64,000 nt of DNA from Astragalus membranaceus (taxonomy: Eukaryota > Streptophyta > Magnoliopsida > Fabales > Fabaceae). The position numbers were made by a program, and so were the translations under genes. Under the pieces are notes generated by a model. That model saw only the letters and a program-made list of their open reading frames with translations. It was not told the origin of the DNA and made no database searches. The DNA is taken from the NCBI GenBank assembly GCA_039519185.1, contig CM076847.1, positions 68,523,521 through 68,587,520 of the forward strand, written 5' to 3'. This document shows, piece by piece, positions 32,396-42,771 of the stretch (within the stretch, counting starts at the first letter, position 1; every line of letters begins with the position of its first letter).

Positions 32396-33232
32396 ATTGC
32401 CTTGCTTATGACAACACTTTCGAACCTCTTACAATTCCCGGCAAACCTAAATGAGATGAAGAGCATGCAATGTGAGGATTTTTTGTATTTTTTTTTTGAA
32501 ATAATGATGATGTATGATGAATTAAAGAATGATGTTACAGGGGAAAATTTTGGTGATTCAAAAATTTGAGAAACATTAACCATATCACATAAAATATGTG
32601 TAAAGGGCAAGAGAGTAAATGGTTTTCATTATTTTGATTTTTTTTTTTGAAAAAAAAGTTTTGTGATGATGCAGCGGGTAGGTGAATTGCTTTTGTGTCC
32701 TAAACAGGTTATGTCTTACATATAGGTCACGGTCTAGGGTCACTTATGTGATCAACCTCTCAGGTAGTTCTATTCACTTCCTCACAAAGGTTTCCAGAGC
32801 TAAAATCCCTTTCGCGATATGACCCACAACGATAGCGAGCTACCTGGTGTGGGATGCCGCGAAAGAGCATACTCTGGTTGAGATTTTCATGAGAGTCAGA
32901 CAGATAAATCCAGAATGACTGTCACTAATCATCTCCGCTCGTCCTAAGTTATCTTTCAGACCCGGGTATAGGGCCCCACTCAGAAGTGTGTGAATAAATA
33001 GGTGTAGGTGATGTGTGTGATATAAGCAACCTAAACTACCCAAACTGCAAAAGAGCAAACAGATAGCAATATAAAAGTCTTCTACCCTAAGGTTTGCAAG
33101 AAAACAAATAGCAGAATAAAAGTCTTCTATCCTAAGGTTCAATATGCGAATATAAAGACTAAGGGTAAATAAAGTACTAAACTAATAATTTACACATTTA
33201 ACCAAAATAGGCTTGACCCTCTAAAAAAAATG
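32396..33232 (-). other. Ogre leader between primer site and ORF1
   Basis: About 840 bp with no ORF of note. Bases 33060-33140 contain two near-identical 40-bp units (AAAAGTCTTCTA.CCTAAGGTT). Confidence 0.6.
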
Positions 33233-33250
33233 TCCCCAGCGGAGTCGCCA
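33233..33250 (-). other. Ogre primer binding site (tRNA-Arg type)
   Basis: On the minus strand TGGCGACTCCGCTGGGGA lies 2 bp after the LTR end ...GCTACA. Ogre elements are known to use tRNA-Arg with nearly this sequence. Confidence 0.85.
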
Positions 33251-34053
33251 GCTGTAGCGACCGAAGAATCCGAGGAGGGATTCCTCGTTGTTTTTGAACA
33301 ATGGAGCCGCCATCAATATTTATTTTTAGGAAAACATTGAAAAAACCTTTGTTTTTGGGTTCGGGGGTCGATTAAGTGCGGGGAAGGTACAAGCACCCCG
33401 CAACATCCTAAAAAGGTTACCTTTTAATTAAATGTATAGGAAAAATTAGTTTTAAAGAAAACACTTTAATTTACCCTTTTTTGTTATTTGCAAAAAAAAA
33501 CGGAAAAGAAGACTTAATAAAAAAATTAGTTTTTTGCGCTCGACGGGAGTGGGCCCCCGCTCCTACGTATCTCCAGGTGCGATGGAGAAATCAAAGCTAC
33601 GTAGTTCTTGGTTAGAAAAAAAAATTGTGTGTTGGTATTTTTTTATTTTTTTTTTTGAAAAGTTTGGGAAAGCTAGGGACCGTTCATGGTGACCAAACAG
33701 ATAAATCCAGAGTGGTCGTCATTAATGGCTTATTCGGAAAAGAAGGTATTTATAGCGTTCAAACGAGTCGGGCCCAGAGTGACCGCTATAGACAACCTAT
33801 TTTTTTTTGCGCGAATTCGATTTTTCGAAAGAAAAAAAAAAAAAGAAGAACGGTTCGGAAGCATCACGTTGTGAAAAAAAAGCGGAATAAGTGATAAAAG
33901 GGGGGTGCAAATAATAAAGGGGTTGTATTAAAAAAAGGAGGTGTGAATAGCGTGACCAAATCGTTTTTTTTTTTTTTTGAACTAGGTTGTGTTTGAAAAG
34001 ATGGGCTTGTAGTAAAAAAAAATGGATGGGTTTGCTGTTTTAAGAGAACGCGG

Positions 34054-34165
34054 GGTGCAAATAGCGTTTTGACGCTAAAAGAAAATGGTTGCCGGGGGTG
34101 CAAATAGCGTTTTGACGCTAAAAGAAAATGGTTGCCGGGGGTGCAAATAGCGTTTTGACGCTAAA
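34054..34165. repeat. Three-copy 47-bp repeat, right LTR version
   Basis: The unit is GGGTGCAAATAGCGTTTTG plus ACGCTAAAAGAAAATGGTTGCC; the last copy ends in ACGCTAAAACG. It is the counterpart of 18752-18880, which has the same core and a different spacer. Confidence 0.85.
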
Positions 34166-34469
34166 ACGATTGATTGGTTTATTACCCTTTTTTACTATTC
34201 TACCCTAGAACGCGTGATTCTTGAAGCGCTTTTTTTTCTTAAAAAAACAAACCTAGCCTAAAAAGTGGTATTTTGAAAGCGGATTATGGAGAAAAATAAT
34301 TCTTTTGTTGTTTTTTTTTTGTTGTCATAGTTATTATTTAATAAAAAGGGGGGCTTTTTTACCTTTTTTGTTGAAAAAAGATTTTTGTTATTATATTATT
34401 TTTTTTTGAAAAGAGTAGTGACACTAGTAACCATTTATTTTAAAAATATTTTTTAGTATTTGAAAAGAA

Positions 34470-34930
34470 AGAGCTTTATTTAAAACCGAAAAATAAAAAA
34501 AGGAACACATTTTTATCACTCTTTTTTTTTTTTTTCGGAAAATAGTAATTGTCATAAAAGGAACACACATTTTTTGTTTTTGGTTTATTTTAAATCCGAA
34601 AATAGTAATTGTTATAAAAACAACATATCTTTTTTTTTTTATCATTTTTTTTTTTAATCCGAAAATAGTGTAATTTATTTTTAAAGAAACAACATATTTT
34701 TTTTTTATCACTTTTTTTTAATCCGAAAATAGTATAATTTATTTAAAAAAGGCACAACATTTTTTTTACTTTCTTTTTTTTTTAGTCCGAAAATAGTATA
34801 ATTTATTTAAAAAAGGCACAACATTTTTTTTTACTTTTTTTTTTTTTAGTCCGAAAATAGTATAATTTATTTAAAAAAGGCACAACATTTTTTTTTACTT
34901 TTTTTTTGGTCCGAAAAATAGTATAATATA
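34470..34930. repeat. ~60-bp T-tract tandem array, right LTR (8 units)
   Basis: Same unit as 19170-19830. Cores occur at about 34484, 34537, 34595, 34657, 34719, 34785, 34850 and 34912. The last three units are almost identical to one another, indicating recent local expansion. Confidence 0.85.
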
Positions 34931-35412
34931 ACAAACAACAAAATAAATAACCAATAGCAAAAAAAAAATAATATAAAAACAGCCTCTAAACTAAATAATA
35001 AAAAGACAACAATAAAATTCTAATAAGAAAGCAACTATACTAAATAATAAAAACAGCAAATAAATATACAAAAAGGTAACTAGGCTAAATAACAAGAACA
35101 ACTAGAATTTATAAAAAAACAATAATAATATTTACATAACAAAAACAGTAACTAAAATTTAAAAAAAACAACAATAATAATATCTAAAAAACGTGAACAA
35201 TAATAAAAATATTACATTTTAGTACCTTGAACAAATCCAAGCTTTCTTCTTCGGATCTCTTCAATACACCAAAATTTTAAACTAAGAAAAAAACTAAGAA
35301 GGAAGAAAAGAAGGGGAAGAAGATTTTTCTAAGAGAAACCCTAAAATTTTTTAGATTCTCCTTTTTTTTTCTAAGAGTCCAAATTCGTCCTCCCTTCTAA
35401 GGTAAGGACCCC

Positions 35413-35420
35413 TATTTATA
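35413..35420 (-). promoter_or_regulatory. TATA box of the right (5') Ogre LTR
   Basis: TATAAATA on the minus strand; this LTR would drive the element transcript. Confidence 0.7.
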
Positions 35421-36545
35421 CAAAAAAAATCTTGCTTCCTTCGATTTTGCTTCTTCATCTTGGATGGTGATGATGACTTTTTGATATGATGGAGGTTTGG
35501 GGGGAGTTGTTGAAGGGGAAAATAAAAGAAGTCATGTGAGATGAGGGGAGATGATGGTCGAAGGTATGGGCATGGAGAAGAGTGTGCCATGTGTGAAGAT
35601 GAGAGTGTGAGTGTGGGTGTGTAGGAGAGGGATTGGAGAAGTGATGAGTGAATGTGAGAGAAGAAAAAAAAAGAAATGAGTGGTAGGAGAGGGAGAGAAG
35701 CCGTGGGTGTGAGAGAGGAAGGAGAAAGGGAAAGAGTGAGGAGAAGAGAGAGGGATGAGAGGTTGAGTGTGAGTGGGAGAAAGAGAAGTGATGTGTGAGA
35801 GAGAGAGATGGGGTCGAATGGGGGAAGAGGGAAAGAGAGAGGGAGGAGGCGTGGAGTGGGGAGAGGAGAGAGAGGTTGAGTGATGGGAAGGGTGGAGTGT
35901 ATGGGGAAGTGGATGTGGGGAAGTGGGAATGCAAGTTTCAAGGAATGGGGAAGTGGGAATGCAATTTTCAAGGAGGGAAAAGAGGGGAGAGGGTCGACTT
36001 TGACCATGGGGTAATAGGGGTGAATGTGGCTCATTTTTGGGTAAAAGGGGGAGAGTGAATGTGGTCAAGTTTTAGGGTTAGGGGGGGGAGGTCGAATTAG
36101 GGTTTTATGGAGGGGAAATGGGTATGGGTTGGATAGTAATTAGGGTTAGGAGGAGTTGGGTTATGGGTTGGATATGGGTCATGGGTTGGGTGGAGGAGTG
36201 TGAGGGTGAATTGGGCTAGGGTTTAGGAATTGGGTTGGGTTTTAGATGGGCCAATCCAATTGCACTTCCATTTTTTTTTTACAAACCCCCCTTATTTCCT
36301 CCTTGGCTTATTTTTTCTTTACTTCTAAATAAAATATTTGTGGTGATTAAAACCCATAGCAATAAAAACAAGAAAATAACACATGACATAAAAAAGATTA
36401 TTATTATTTTTTCAAAAATTAAAACTTGTAGCAAACTAAAAATAAAATAAAACATGGCATGAAAAGAAGAATATTATTTTTCTCAAAAAAAAAAAAAAAA
36501 TAAATAAAATCTTTTTTTTGAATAGGACAAAATTAGGGTATTACA

Positions 36546-38392
36546 AGTATCACAGTAACACAGCTCTATCTTTCCTTCTTTAGTGAGCTCACGAAGGAAG
36601 TGGAATCTCACATGAATATGCTTACACCTTCCATGCATCATAGAGTTTTTTGACAGCTTAATGGTGGAGCTATTGTCACACATTAGTGTCAAACACTTCT
36701 GCTGTGGTTGCTGCAGTTTCCTCACAATCCTTTCAAGCCAAACAACATGACTTGCACACAGTGCAGCAGCAACAAACTCTGCTTCTGTTGATGACAGAGT
36801 TACAATGGGTTGTTTCTTGGATGCCCATGTAACAGCACCAGTACCAATACAGAACACATAGCCTGAGGTGCTCTTTCTATCATTGATGTCTCCTGCATAA
36901 TCACTGTTTGTATATCCCAACAATTCTCCTCTGCCCTCCTTACAGTACATGATCCCCAGATTCCCTGTGCCTTTCACATATCTCGTGATCCTCTTCACCA
37001 CTTGTAGGTGCTCCTCAGTTGGAGCTTCCATGTATCTGCTAGCAAGAGTGACAACATACATGATATCAGGTCTTGTAGCCGTCAAATACATTAGACAGCC
37101 CACCATTTGTTTATCTTGTTGCATCTACCTTGACTCCATTCCCTTCTTTTGTCATCTTCATCCCTGGTATAATAGGGTTGTTCACAGGCTTGCTGTTGTG
37201 CATACCAAACCTCTTCAAAATGTCTCTGATGTACTTGCCTTGACATATGAATATCCCTTTTCTGCTTTGAGTCACCTCTACACCCAAAAAATAGTTCATT
37301 TCGCCTAAGTCAGACATATCAAATTCTTGCATCATACATTGTTTGAATTCCTCAAACATACTTGTGTCATTTCCTGTAAAAATGAGATCATCAACGTACA
37401 GGCTAGCAATCAGAATGTTTCCACAGTTCTTAACTTTCAGAAACAGAGTATATTCTGTCAGGCATTTTTCAAATCCCTGCTTCATGAAATATGCCTCTAT
37501 CCCGCGGTACCAGGTCCTTGGGGCCTATTTCAGCCCATACAATGCCTTCTTGAGCTTGTACACCTTTCCTTCTCCTCCCTGCTTGAGATATCCCTGAGGT
37601 TGTTCCACATATACATCTTCATTTAGTTCTCCATAGAGGAAAGCACTCTTCACATCAAGTTGGAACACACTCCAACCCTTGTGAGCAGCTAGGGCTAGAA
37701 TGGTTCTTATTGTATCCCATCAAGCTACAGGGGAATAAACCTCAGTGTAGTCCACACCATATTCTTGTGCATACCCTTTTGCCACCAAACGTGCCTTGTA
37801 CTTGTCAACTTCTCCTTTCTCATTGAACTTAGTTTTGAAAAGCCATTTGACTCCAATTATCCTTGCATCAGTGGGAGGAGTTACAAGTTCCCATGTGTTA
37901 TTTCTTTCAATAGCATTCAGTTCTAGCTTCATTGACTGTCTCCATTTCTCATGTTTGTTTGCTTGATCAAAAGTTACTGGATCATCAGTTTCAGCAAAGG
38001 CGGCAAAGTTCTGTTCCTCCTCATCTGTTGAACCAGTGTCATAGTCTTGCAAATATGCAGGTTTCCTCTTAATCCTCCCTTGAGGCTGATCAGTGTTGCT
38101 AACTGACTCAGGCTCAACTTGTGCAGTTTCTGTTTGAGTGTTTGGAGCAGTGGTTGCTTCTTCTGTCACACTACCATTTCCATCATGATCACTCTCTTCC
38201 TTGTCTTCTAAATCTGCAAGTTCAGTATCATTTACTGAGTTTTTCTTGCTCCAATCCCATTTGCCTTGTTCATCAAAGACCACATCCCTACTTATTATAA
38301 TTTTCTTGTTAATGGGATCAAAAAGTCTATAGGCTTTTGATTCCTCACTTACCCCAAGCAGGACACACTTCCTGCTTTTGTCATCTAGCTTT
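36546..38392 (-). pseudogene. Copia reverse transcriptase and RNase H, broken
   Basis: It begins with the integrase-to-RT linker (VVFDEQGKWDWSKK), then RT: WELVTPPTDARIIGVKWLFK, YKARLVAKGYAQEYGVDYTE, catalytic SLYVDDLIFTG, MSDLGEMNYFLGVEV. RNase H: LGYTNSDYAGDINDRKSTSG, LSSTEAEFVAA, MCDNSSTIKLSKN, KHIHVRFHFLRE. Breaks: a TGA at 37720-37722, a TAG near 37530 and a frameshift near 37120. The end CYCDT at 36546 is followed directly by LTR sequence; the usual tail after this motif is missing. Confidence 0.9.
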
Positions 38393-39923
38393 CACTACAA
38401 GAATTTAAGTTATTACTGGCTAACTCAATACCCCAGTAATACTGAAATTCGGCCAGAAATTGCACATTACTGACGGATTTAGTCCGCCAGTAATCAGCCA
38501 GAAAAACGGCCGCAGGTAATTGTTACTGGCGGAATTTCAGCCAGTAATGACTGGCGGATTTACTGGCCGAATTTCAGCCAATAATTACTGGCTGAAATTC
38601 GGCCAGTAATGACTGGTGGATTTACTGGCGGAATTTCAGCCAGTAATTACTGGTTGAAATTCGGCCAGTAAATCCGCCAGTCATTACTGGCCGAATTTCA
38701 GCCAGTAATTACTGGCTGAATATCAGCCACTAAACAACCAAATCCGCCAGTACTGTATTATATATTTATTTAAAAAAAAAAAATTTCAAATGGTTTTTTA
38801 TATTTAAAATTTGTTGATATTTAATTCGTTTTTTATTTAAATTTTTTAAAAATAATTTTTTAATTCATTTATTTAATTCAAAAAATAAAATAATTACTAA
38901 ATATTTTTTCTAAATGATAAAATTTTCATAAACTTCATGCAATAAAGTACTAATTAAAATATCCATTACAAAATATAAATAGAAATAGTCATTACAAATG
39001 CAAATTAAAATATTTAGTAAAAGTACTAGATATCATAGTAGGAGGGTCCAGAGGTGTTGTTGTTGTTGCTGTTGTTGTTGTTGCTGCTGGTGTTGGTGTT
39101 GTTGTTGCTGTTGTTGTTGTTGTTGTCATCATCCCCAAACCAAGCTAAAACAGGATCAATGTTGGAGAGAAATGGTGTGAATGAATGAAAAAAATTTTAG
39201 ACACATTTGAGAGAAATGGTGGAATGAATAACAAATGAAATGAGAGCTTCAGATTTTATAATGGAGGGAAGAAGGAGAAGACGCATTGTGGCAGTTACTG
39301 GCGGATTAAAGACCGTTTCTGGCGGATTAAGAAGGAGAAGATGCAACGGCTGTCACGAATTTTACTGGCGGATTAAAGTACATTACTGGCGGAAATGTGG
39401 CAGCTGACAGCCCACGAATATTACTGGCGGATTAAAGTGCATTACTGGCGGAAACGGTCAATGCGCAGCTTTTGAGGCTATTTTCTGGCTGAAATTTCCG
39501 CCAGTAAATGCAATTACTGGTGGATATATTACTGGCGGAACTTGTGTGTTACTGGCGGAACTGCATTACTGGCGGAACTCGCGTGTTACTGGCGAAACTG
39601 CATTACTGGCCATTTTTGACAGTCAATGCGCAGCTTTTGAGGGTATTTTCTGGCTGAAATTTCCGCCAGTAAATGCAATTACTGGCGGATATATTTATTT
39701 ATAAAATTATTTTAGTTTTTCAATTAATTTCCGCCAGAAATTCCTACTCAATCCGCCAGTAAATATACTGACTGTTTAAATTCGACAGAAATGTTATGGA
39801 ATCCGCCAGAAACTTACTGGCAGACTAAATCCGCCAGAAATCGCATAATTCCACCAGAAAACTTACTGGCTGACTGATTCCGCCAGAAATGTCTAGCCAG
39901 TAATGCAAGCAATTCTTGTAGTG
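38393..39923. mobile_element. Non-autonomous CACTA element (1531 bp) inserted in copia
   Basis: The termini CACTACAAGAATT at 38393 and AATTCTTGTAGTG at 39923 are perfect inverted repeats of 13 bp. The flanking 3-bp duplication is TTT (38390-38392 and 39924-39926), diagnostic for CACTA. Copia coding sequence continues on both sides. Subterminal regions are filled with TTACTGGCGG/CCGCCAGTAA units in both orientations (38410-38760 and 39290-39905), with long inverted stretches such as 38570-38700. The middle is AT-rich with a GTT microsatellite. It encodes no transposase, so it would depend on a transposase supplied elsewhere. Confidence 0.93.
39056..39126. repeat. GTT/GCT trinucleotide microsatellite
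   Basis: An interrupted (GTT)n with GCT and GGT variants, about 23 triplets, inside the CACTA. The Cys-rich ORF over it is spurious. Confidence 0.9.
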
Positions 39924-40178
39924 TTTTTCCTGAGAGGATCAGGCCCATGTGAGTATGCAAGGCAGCCAAATATACGAAAGTGCTTTACTGAAGTCTTTAT
40001 GTTACTCCAAGCTTCCTCTGGAGTTGATCCTTTTACTGCTGTAGTGATACTTCTATTCTGAACATAAATTGCCCAATTAGTTGCTTCAGGCCAAAAACTC
40101 TTTGGTACATTTTTGGTGGATAGGATGCTTCTAACCATCTCCATTATTGTTCTTTTTCCTCTCAGCGACCCCATTTTG
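39924..40178 (-). pseudogene. Copia integrase, C-terminal part
   Basis: The frame carries TIMEMVRSILSTKNVPKSFW, ATNWAIYVQNRS, PEEAWSNIKTSVKHFRIFG and CLAYSH, the standard copia post-catalytic integrase region. It is separated from the upstream part by a stop at 40179-40181 and a shift in an A5 run (about 40158). It is cut by the CACTA insertion. Confidence 0.85.
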
Positions 40179-41160
40179 CTAAGGAGTGTAAGCTGCTGCC
40201 AGTTGCCTCTTTATACCATTCTCAGTGCAAAACTTCTCAAATTCACTAGATGTGAACTCCCCACCTCTATCTGTTCTCAAGCATTCAAGGGCTTCTCCAC
40301 ATTCCTTTTCAGCAAACATTTTGAATTTCTTAAAACATTCAAGGGCTGCAGACTTCTCTGATATGAAATAAATCCAGGTCTTTCTGGTCATGTCATCAAT
40401 GAATGTTATGAAATATCTCTTTGCACTGTTGGAAGCAGGGTTGAGGGGACCACATATGTCATAATGAACAAGTTGCAGCTTCTTTGTGGCTCTCCATGAA
40501 CTCTGTTGAGGGAATGGCGTTCTGTGTTGCTTGCCAACAAGACAGTCACTGCACACTTCCTTACTTTCATTGACAACAGGAAGACCTTTTACAAGATTCT
40601 GTTGTGCAAGAGCTCTCAAGCTCTTGAGGCCTAGGTGTCCATATCTATGATGCCACAACTGAATGGTGTCTTCACCTGTTACACTGAAACATTCTGGCAG
40701 CACAGCAGATACACATATGGCAAACATACAACTTGCAGACATAAAGGATTGCAAAATAAGACCTTTTCTTTTATGAAAAACTCTGCATTTGTTGTCATTG
40801 AATACTACTTTCAATCCCTTCTCTTGTAATTGCCCAATACTAAGCAAATGATTCTTCAGTTCAGGCATATAATACACATCAGCAATTACTTGAATTTTAC
40901 CCTCTACATTGATCTTTACACTGCCTTTGCCCATAACCTTCATTCTAGAGTTATTGCCTTGTTGCACAGTGGTTCTAAAATTTTCATCTAGATTGAAAAA
41001 CCAATCCTTATGCCTACCATTGTGATTTGAATAGCCACTATCAAGAAACCATACTTGTTTGTCAGGGTACTTTTCCATGATTGTTTGAGCCATGAGGAGC
41101 ATTTCTTCCTCATCTTCAAATTCAACATAATTTGCTTTGTCTTCAGGGTTAGGGCCCTAA
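40179..41160 (-). pseudogene. Copia protease, GAG-pre-integrase and integrase catalytic region
   Basis: Protease motif VWFLDSGYSNHN (Asp in DSG). The pre-integrase zinc-binding region is LWHHRYGHLGLKSLRAL with CSDCLVGKQHRTPFP. Integrase: first Asp in VHYDICGPLN, second in CLRTDRGGEFTS; the following region with the catalytic Glu is cut by a stop just after AAAYTP (40179). The open frame from Met 41102 is 307 residues; homology extends upstream to a stop near 41160. Confidence 0.88.
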
Positions 41161-41655
41161 TTTGCGGCACCTGTAGCATTCTATCTGACTCCTGTCTCTT
41201 CCTCTACCTCGTCCCCTTCTATTTCCTCTTCCTCTACCTCTGTAATTTGTCCTTCCTTCAGTGGTGATCTTGAGTGCTTGCTCTTCCTTTTCGCCTTTCA
41301 GAGACTTTTGAGACTTCATCCTCTGTTCTTGCACCAGCAAACTACTTTGGAGTTGATCAACTGAAATGGTGGTCACGTCATTTGCTTCTTCAATAGAACA
41401 GGTTACGTAATTGAATTTCTCAGTCATAGATGTGAGAATCTTTTCTACAACAACTGTTGAGATTTCATCTTGTTCGCGATTGCTAGGGTTCGCGCAAAGT
41501 GTTCCTTCACTGATTCCTCTTCTTTCATGTTCAGGCTTTCAAATTCTTCACGCAACGCTTGCAGTTGCGCTCTTCTCACTTTCGTCGTTCCCGTGTATTT
41601 CGTTTTCATCGAAGTCCAAATATCCTTCGCCGTATCTTTCTTCAGGATCGTTTTC
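41149..41655 (-). pseudogene. Copia gag (UBN2-type) with Arg/Gly-rich zinc-knuckle region
   Basis: From 41655: KKDTAKDIWTSMKTKYTGTT, RAQLQALREEFESLNMKEEE, HFARTLAIANK, the copia gag (UBN2-type) pattern. A short deletion and shift near 41447 is followed by ILTSMTEKFNYVTCSIEE and an RG-rich tract ending in CYRCRKLG, the start of a CCHC knuckle cut by a stop at 41149. The N-terminal ~70 residues are absent; upstream sequence (41656-41760) may be LTR-derived. Confidence 0.82.
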
Positions 41656-41849
41656 TATTTACTGATTATATATCAATTACTAGATACAACTGAATCTGTT
41701 ATGCTAACTGATCTTTACAAACAATTACGATAGAAACGGGTCAATACAATTGGGCCAACTTATAACATACAAAGCCCATTACAATATAAGAAGCCCAATA
41801 TGAGACTGATTTAAAGGCCCAGCACGTGTGTTTAGATAGAGTGGCAACT

Positions 41850-41945
41850 TTTCCAATTCGTTTCACCACCGGAGATCAAACCCGGGTACTAGTCGAGTTC
41901 GTTGCTTTAGATAGAGTGCATAAACCACTTGCATCCAAACTTGGA
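41850..41945 (-). mobile_element. Possible tRNA-derived SINE, minus strand
   Basis: On the minus strand AGTGGTTTATGCACTC (box A-like) is followed by ACCCGGGTTTGATCTCCGG (box B-like, GGTTYGANYCC). I found no A-tail or target duplication, so it could also be a tRNA-like fragment. Confidence 0.4.
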
Positions 41946-41960
41946 GTCTCCGAACATTCA

Positions 41961-42658
41961 TCTTAACAAGCATTATCAGTCCAACATTATTTATCTGTCA
42001 AAACAATCTCTTGTGGTTTCTACTTCCAGCCTTCTTTCCCTTCCCCTATAAAATCAATACCAAATTATGTCTCCAATCGGCCTTTGTCTAATAGGATATC
42101 ACCATTTTTTTTTGACAAAATATCACCATGTTTTTTAACATACGAAGTTCATAAAGTTTGCGATCACATTTCACAGTTTTAGCAACATGTAGATGTACTA
42201 TTTAGAAATGTTATTTATTTTCAACAAAATACACAAATGGGGTGGGGGTGTGTGGGGTTAAAAGGGTAGTTTGGGTATTTTGCTTGGTTTAATGAGTTTT
42301 TGGGTGTATGGAGTAGGAAACTGGGGTGTAAGGTAGAAGAAGACCCTAAGGGTGCATGATAGAGTATTTTTATTTTTTTTGAGTAATGTAATTTTGGGAG
42401 GAATTGAAAAATATATAGGACTCCAAAAATTACTTTACCCCACGCTAAAAGTATTCCGAATCATCCCAGATTCTTATTTGCAATGTATCTGGAGGGACAC
42501 GTTATAATTTGACAACTCATGAACACAAAAACATGTCTCAGCTAACCATCCTTCAGTAGTCAATAATATTCTGATATTGAGCTAGCTAGCACAACTCCCA
42601 ATCACAAAAAGGATATGATGAAAACACCAAAGAAATAAAGGAGGCAAATCAAATCAGA
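41961..42658. other. Non-coding AT-rich sequence
   Basis: I see no gene. A G-rich/GT-rich stretch at 42238-42345 (GGGGTGGGGGTGTGTGGGG) stands out from an AT-rich background. Confidence 0.4.
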
Positions 42659-42771
42659 TTAGCACTCACTAGCTACAAATTTGAGAGATCGATCACACAA
42701 ATCCTCTATAGCCTTTGCTGTCTCGTGTCGCTTATGATTGAGACTCTTACGCATATACTGTGATTGTATTC
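42659..42771 (-). CDS. Orphan terminal exon of an unidentified gene (candidate)
   Basis: On the minus strand a good acceptor (TTTTGTAG|G at 42772) opens a 37-codon frame with protein-like composition, ending SLKFVASEC and a TAA at 42659. It includes HKRHETAKAIEDLCDRSL, a charged amphipathic segment not resembling transposon proteins I know. I cannot name it, and I found no upstream exon before the CACTA at 43473, so it may be a stranded gene fragment. Confidence 0.3.

Larger units (their letters stand above)
17973..36545 (-). mobile_element. Ogre-type (Tat lineage) Ty3/gypsy retrotransposon with both LTRs; flanks do not match
   Basis: Minus-strand order: 5' LTR (33253-36545), tRNA-Arg-type primer site (33233-33250), leader, ORF1 (30344-32395), gag-protease-G-patch (26482-30092, broken), intron (26287-26481), RT/RNaseH/archaeal-type RNaseH/INT (22836-26286), a 1.4-kb 3' region with GC-rich repeats, a polypurine tract (21381-21393) and 3' LTR (17973-21380). 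The upstream ORF1, pol intron, second RNase H and tRNA-Arg primer are defining Ogre traits known from legumes. The length is 18.6 kb. The left flank is an Athila element and the right flank a copia element; the 5-bp flanks are CATAG and AGTAT. Confidence 0.9.
33253..36545 (-). repeat. Ogre 5' LTR (right copy, 3293 bp)
   Basis: It has the same termini as the left LTR (TGTAGCGACC...GGTATTACA on plus) and lies next to the primer site, so it is the 5' LTR in element orientation. The first 500 bp are nearly identical to the left copy; the middle differs in repeat composition. A TATA box lies at 35413-35420. Minus-strand Ser/Pro/His-rich ORFs at 35351-36068 arise from GAGAGTGTGAGTG-type purine repeats. 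The right end abuts a copia element at 36546. Confidence 0.9.
36546..41655 (-). mobile_element. Ty1/copia retrotransposon, decayed, both ends missing, split by a CACTA
   Basis: Minus-strand order gag, protease, integrase, RT, RNase H identifies copia. The 3' end is lost exactly at the Ogre LTR terminus (36546), within the last RNase H residues. The 5' end fades inside gag at about 41655, and no LTR is recognised. A 1531-bp CACTA at 38393-39923 interrupts the integrase C-terminal region. There are at least four stops or shifts. The sequence resembles the common TNT1-94-like plant group; I did not resolve the lineage. Confidence 0.88.

Noticed and set aside
17973..36545. Two separate Ogre elements rather than one unit
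   Set aside because: Primer site, ORFs, polypurine tract and both LTRs are in proper order once only; the anomaly is confined to the flanks.
38998..39180. Cys-rich plus ORF
   Set aside because: It is the translated GTT microsatellite in the CACTA interior.
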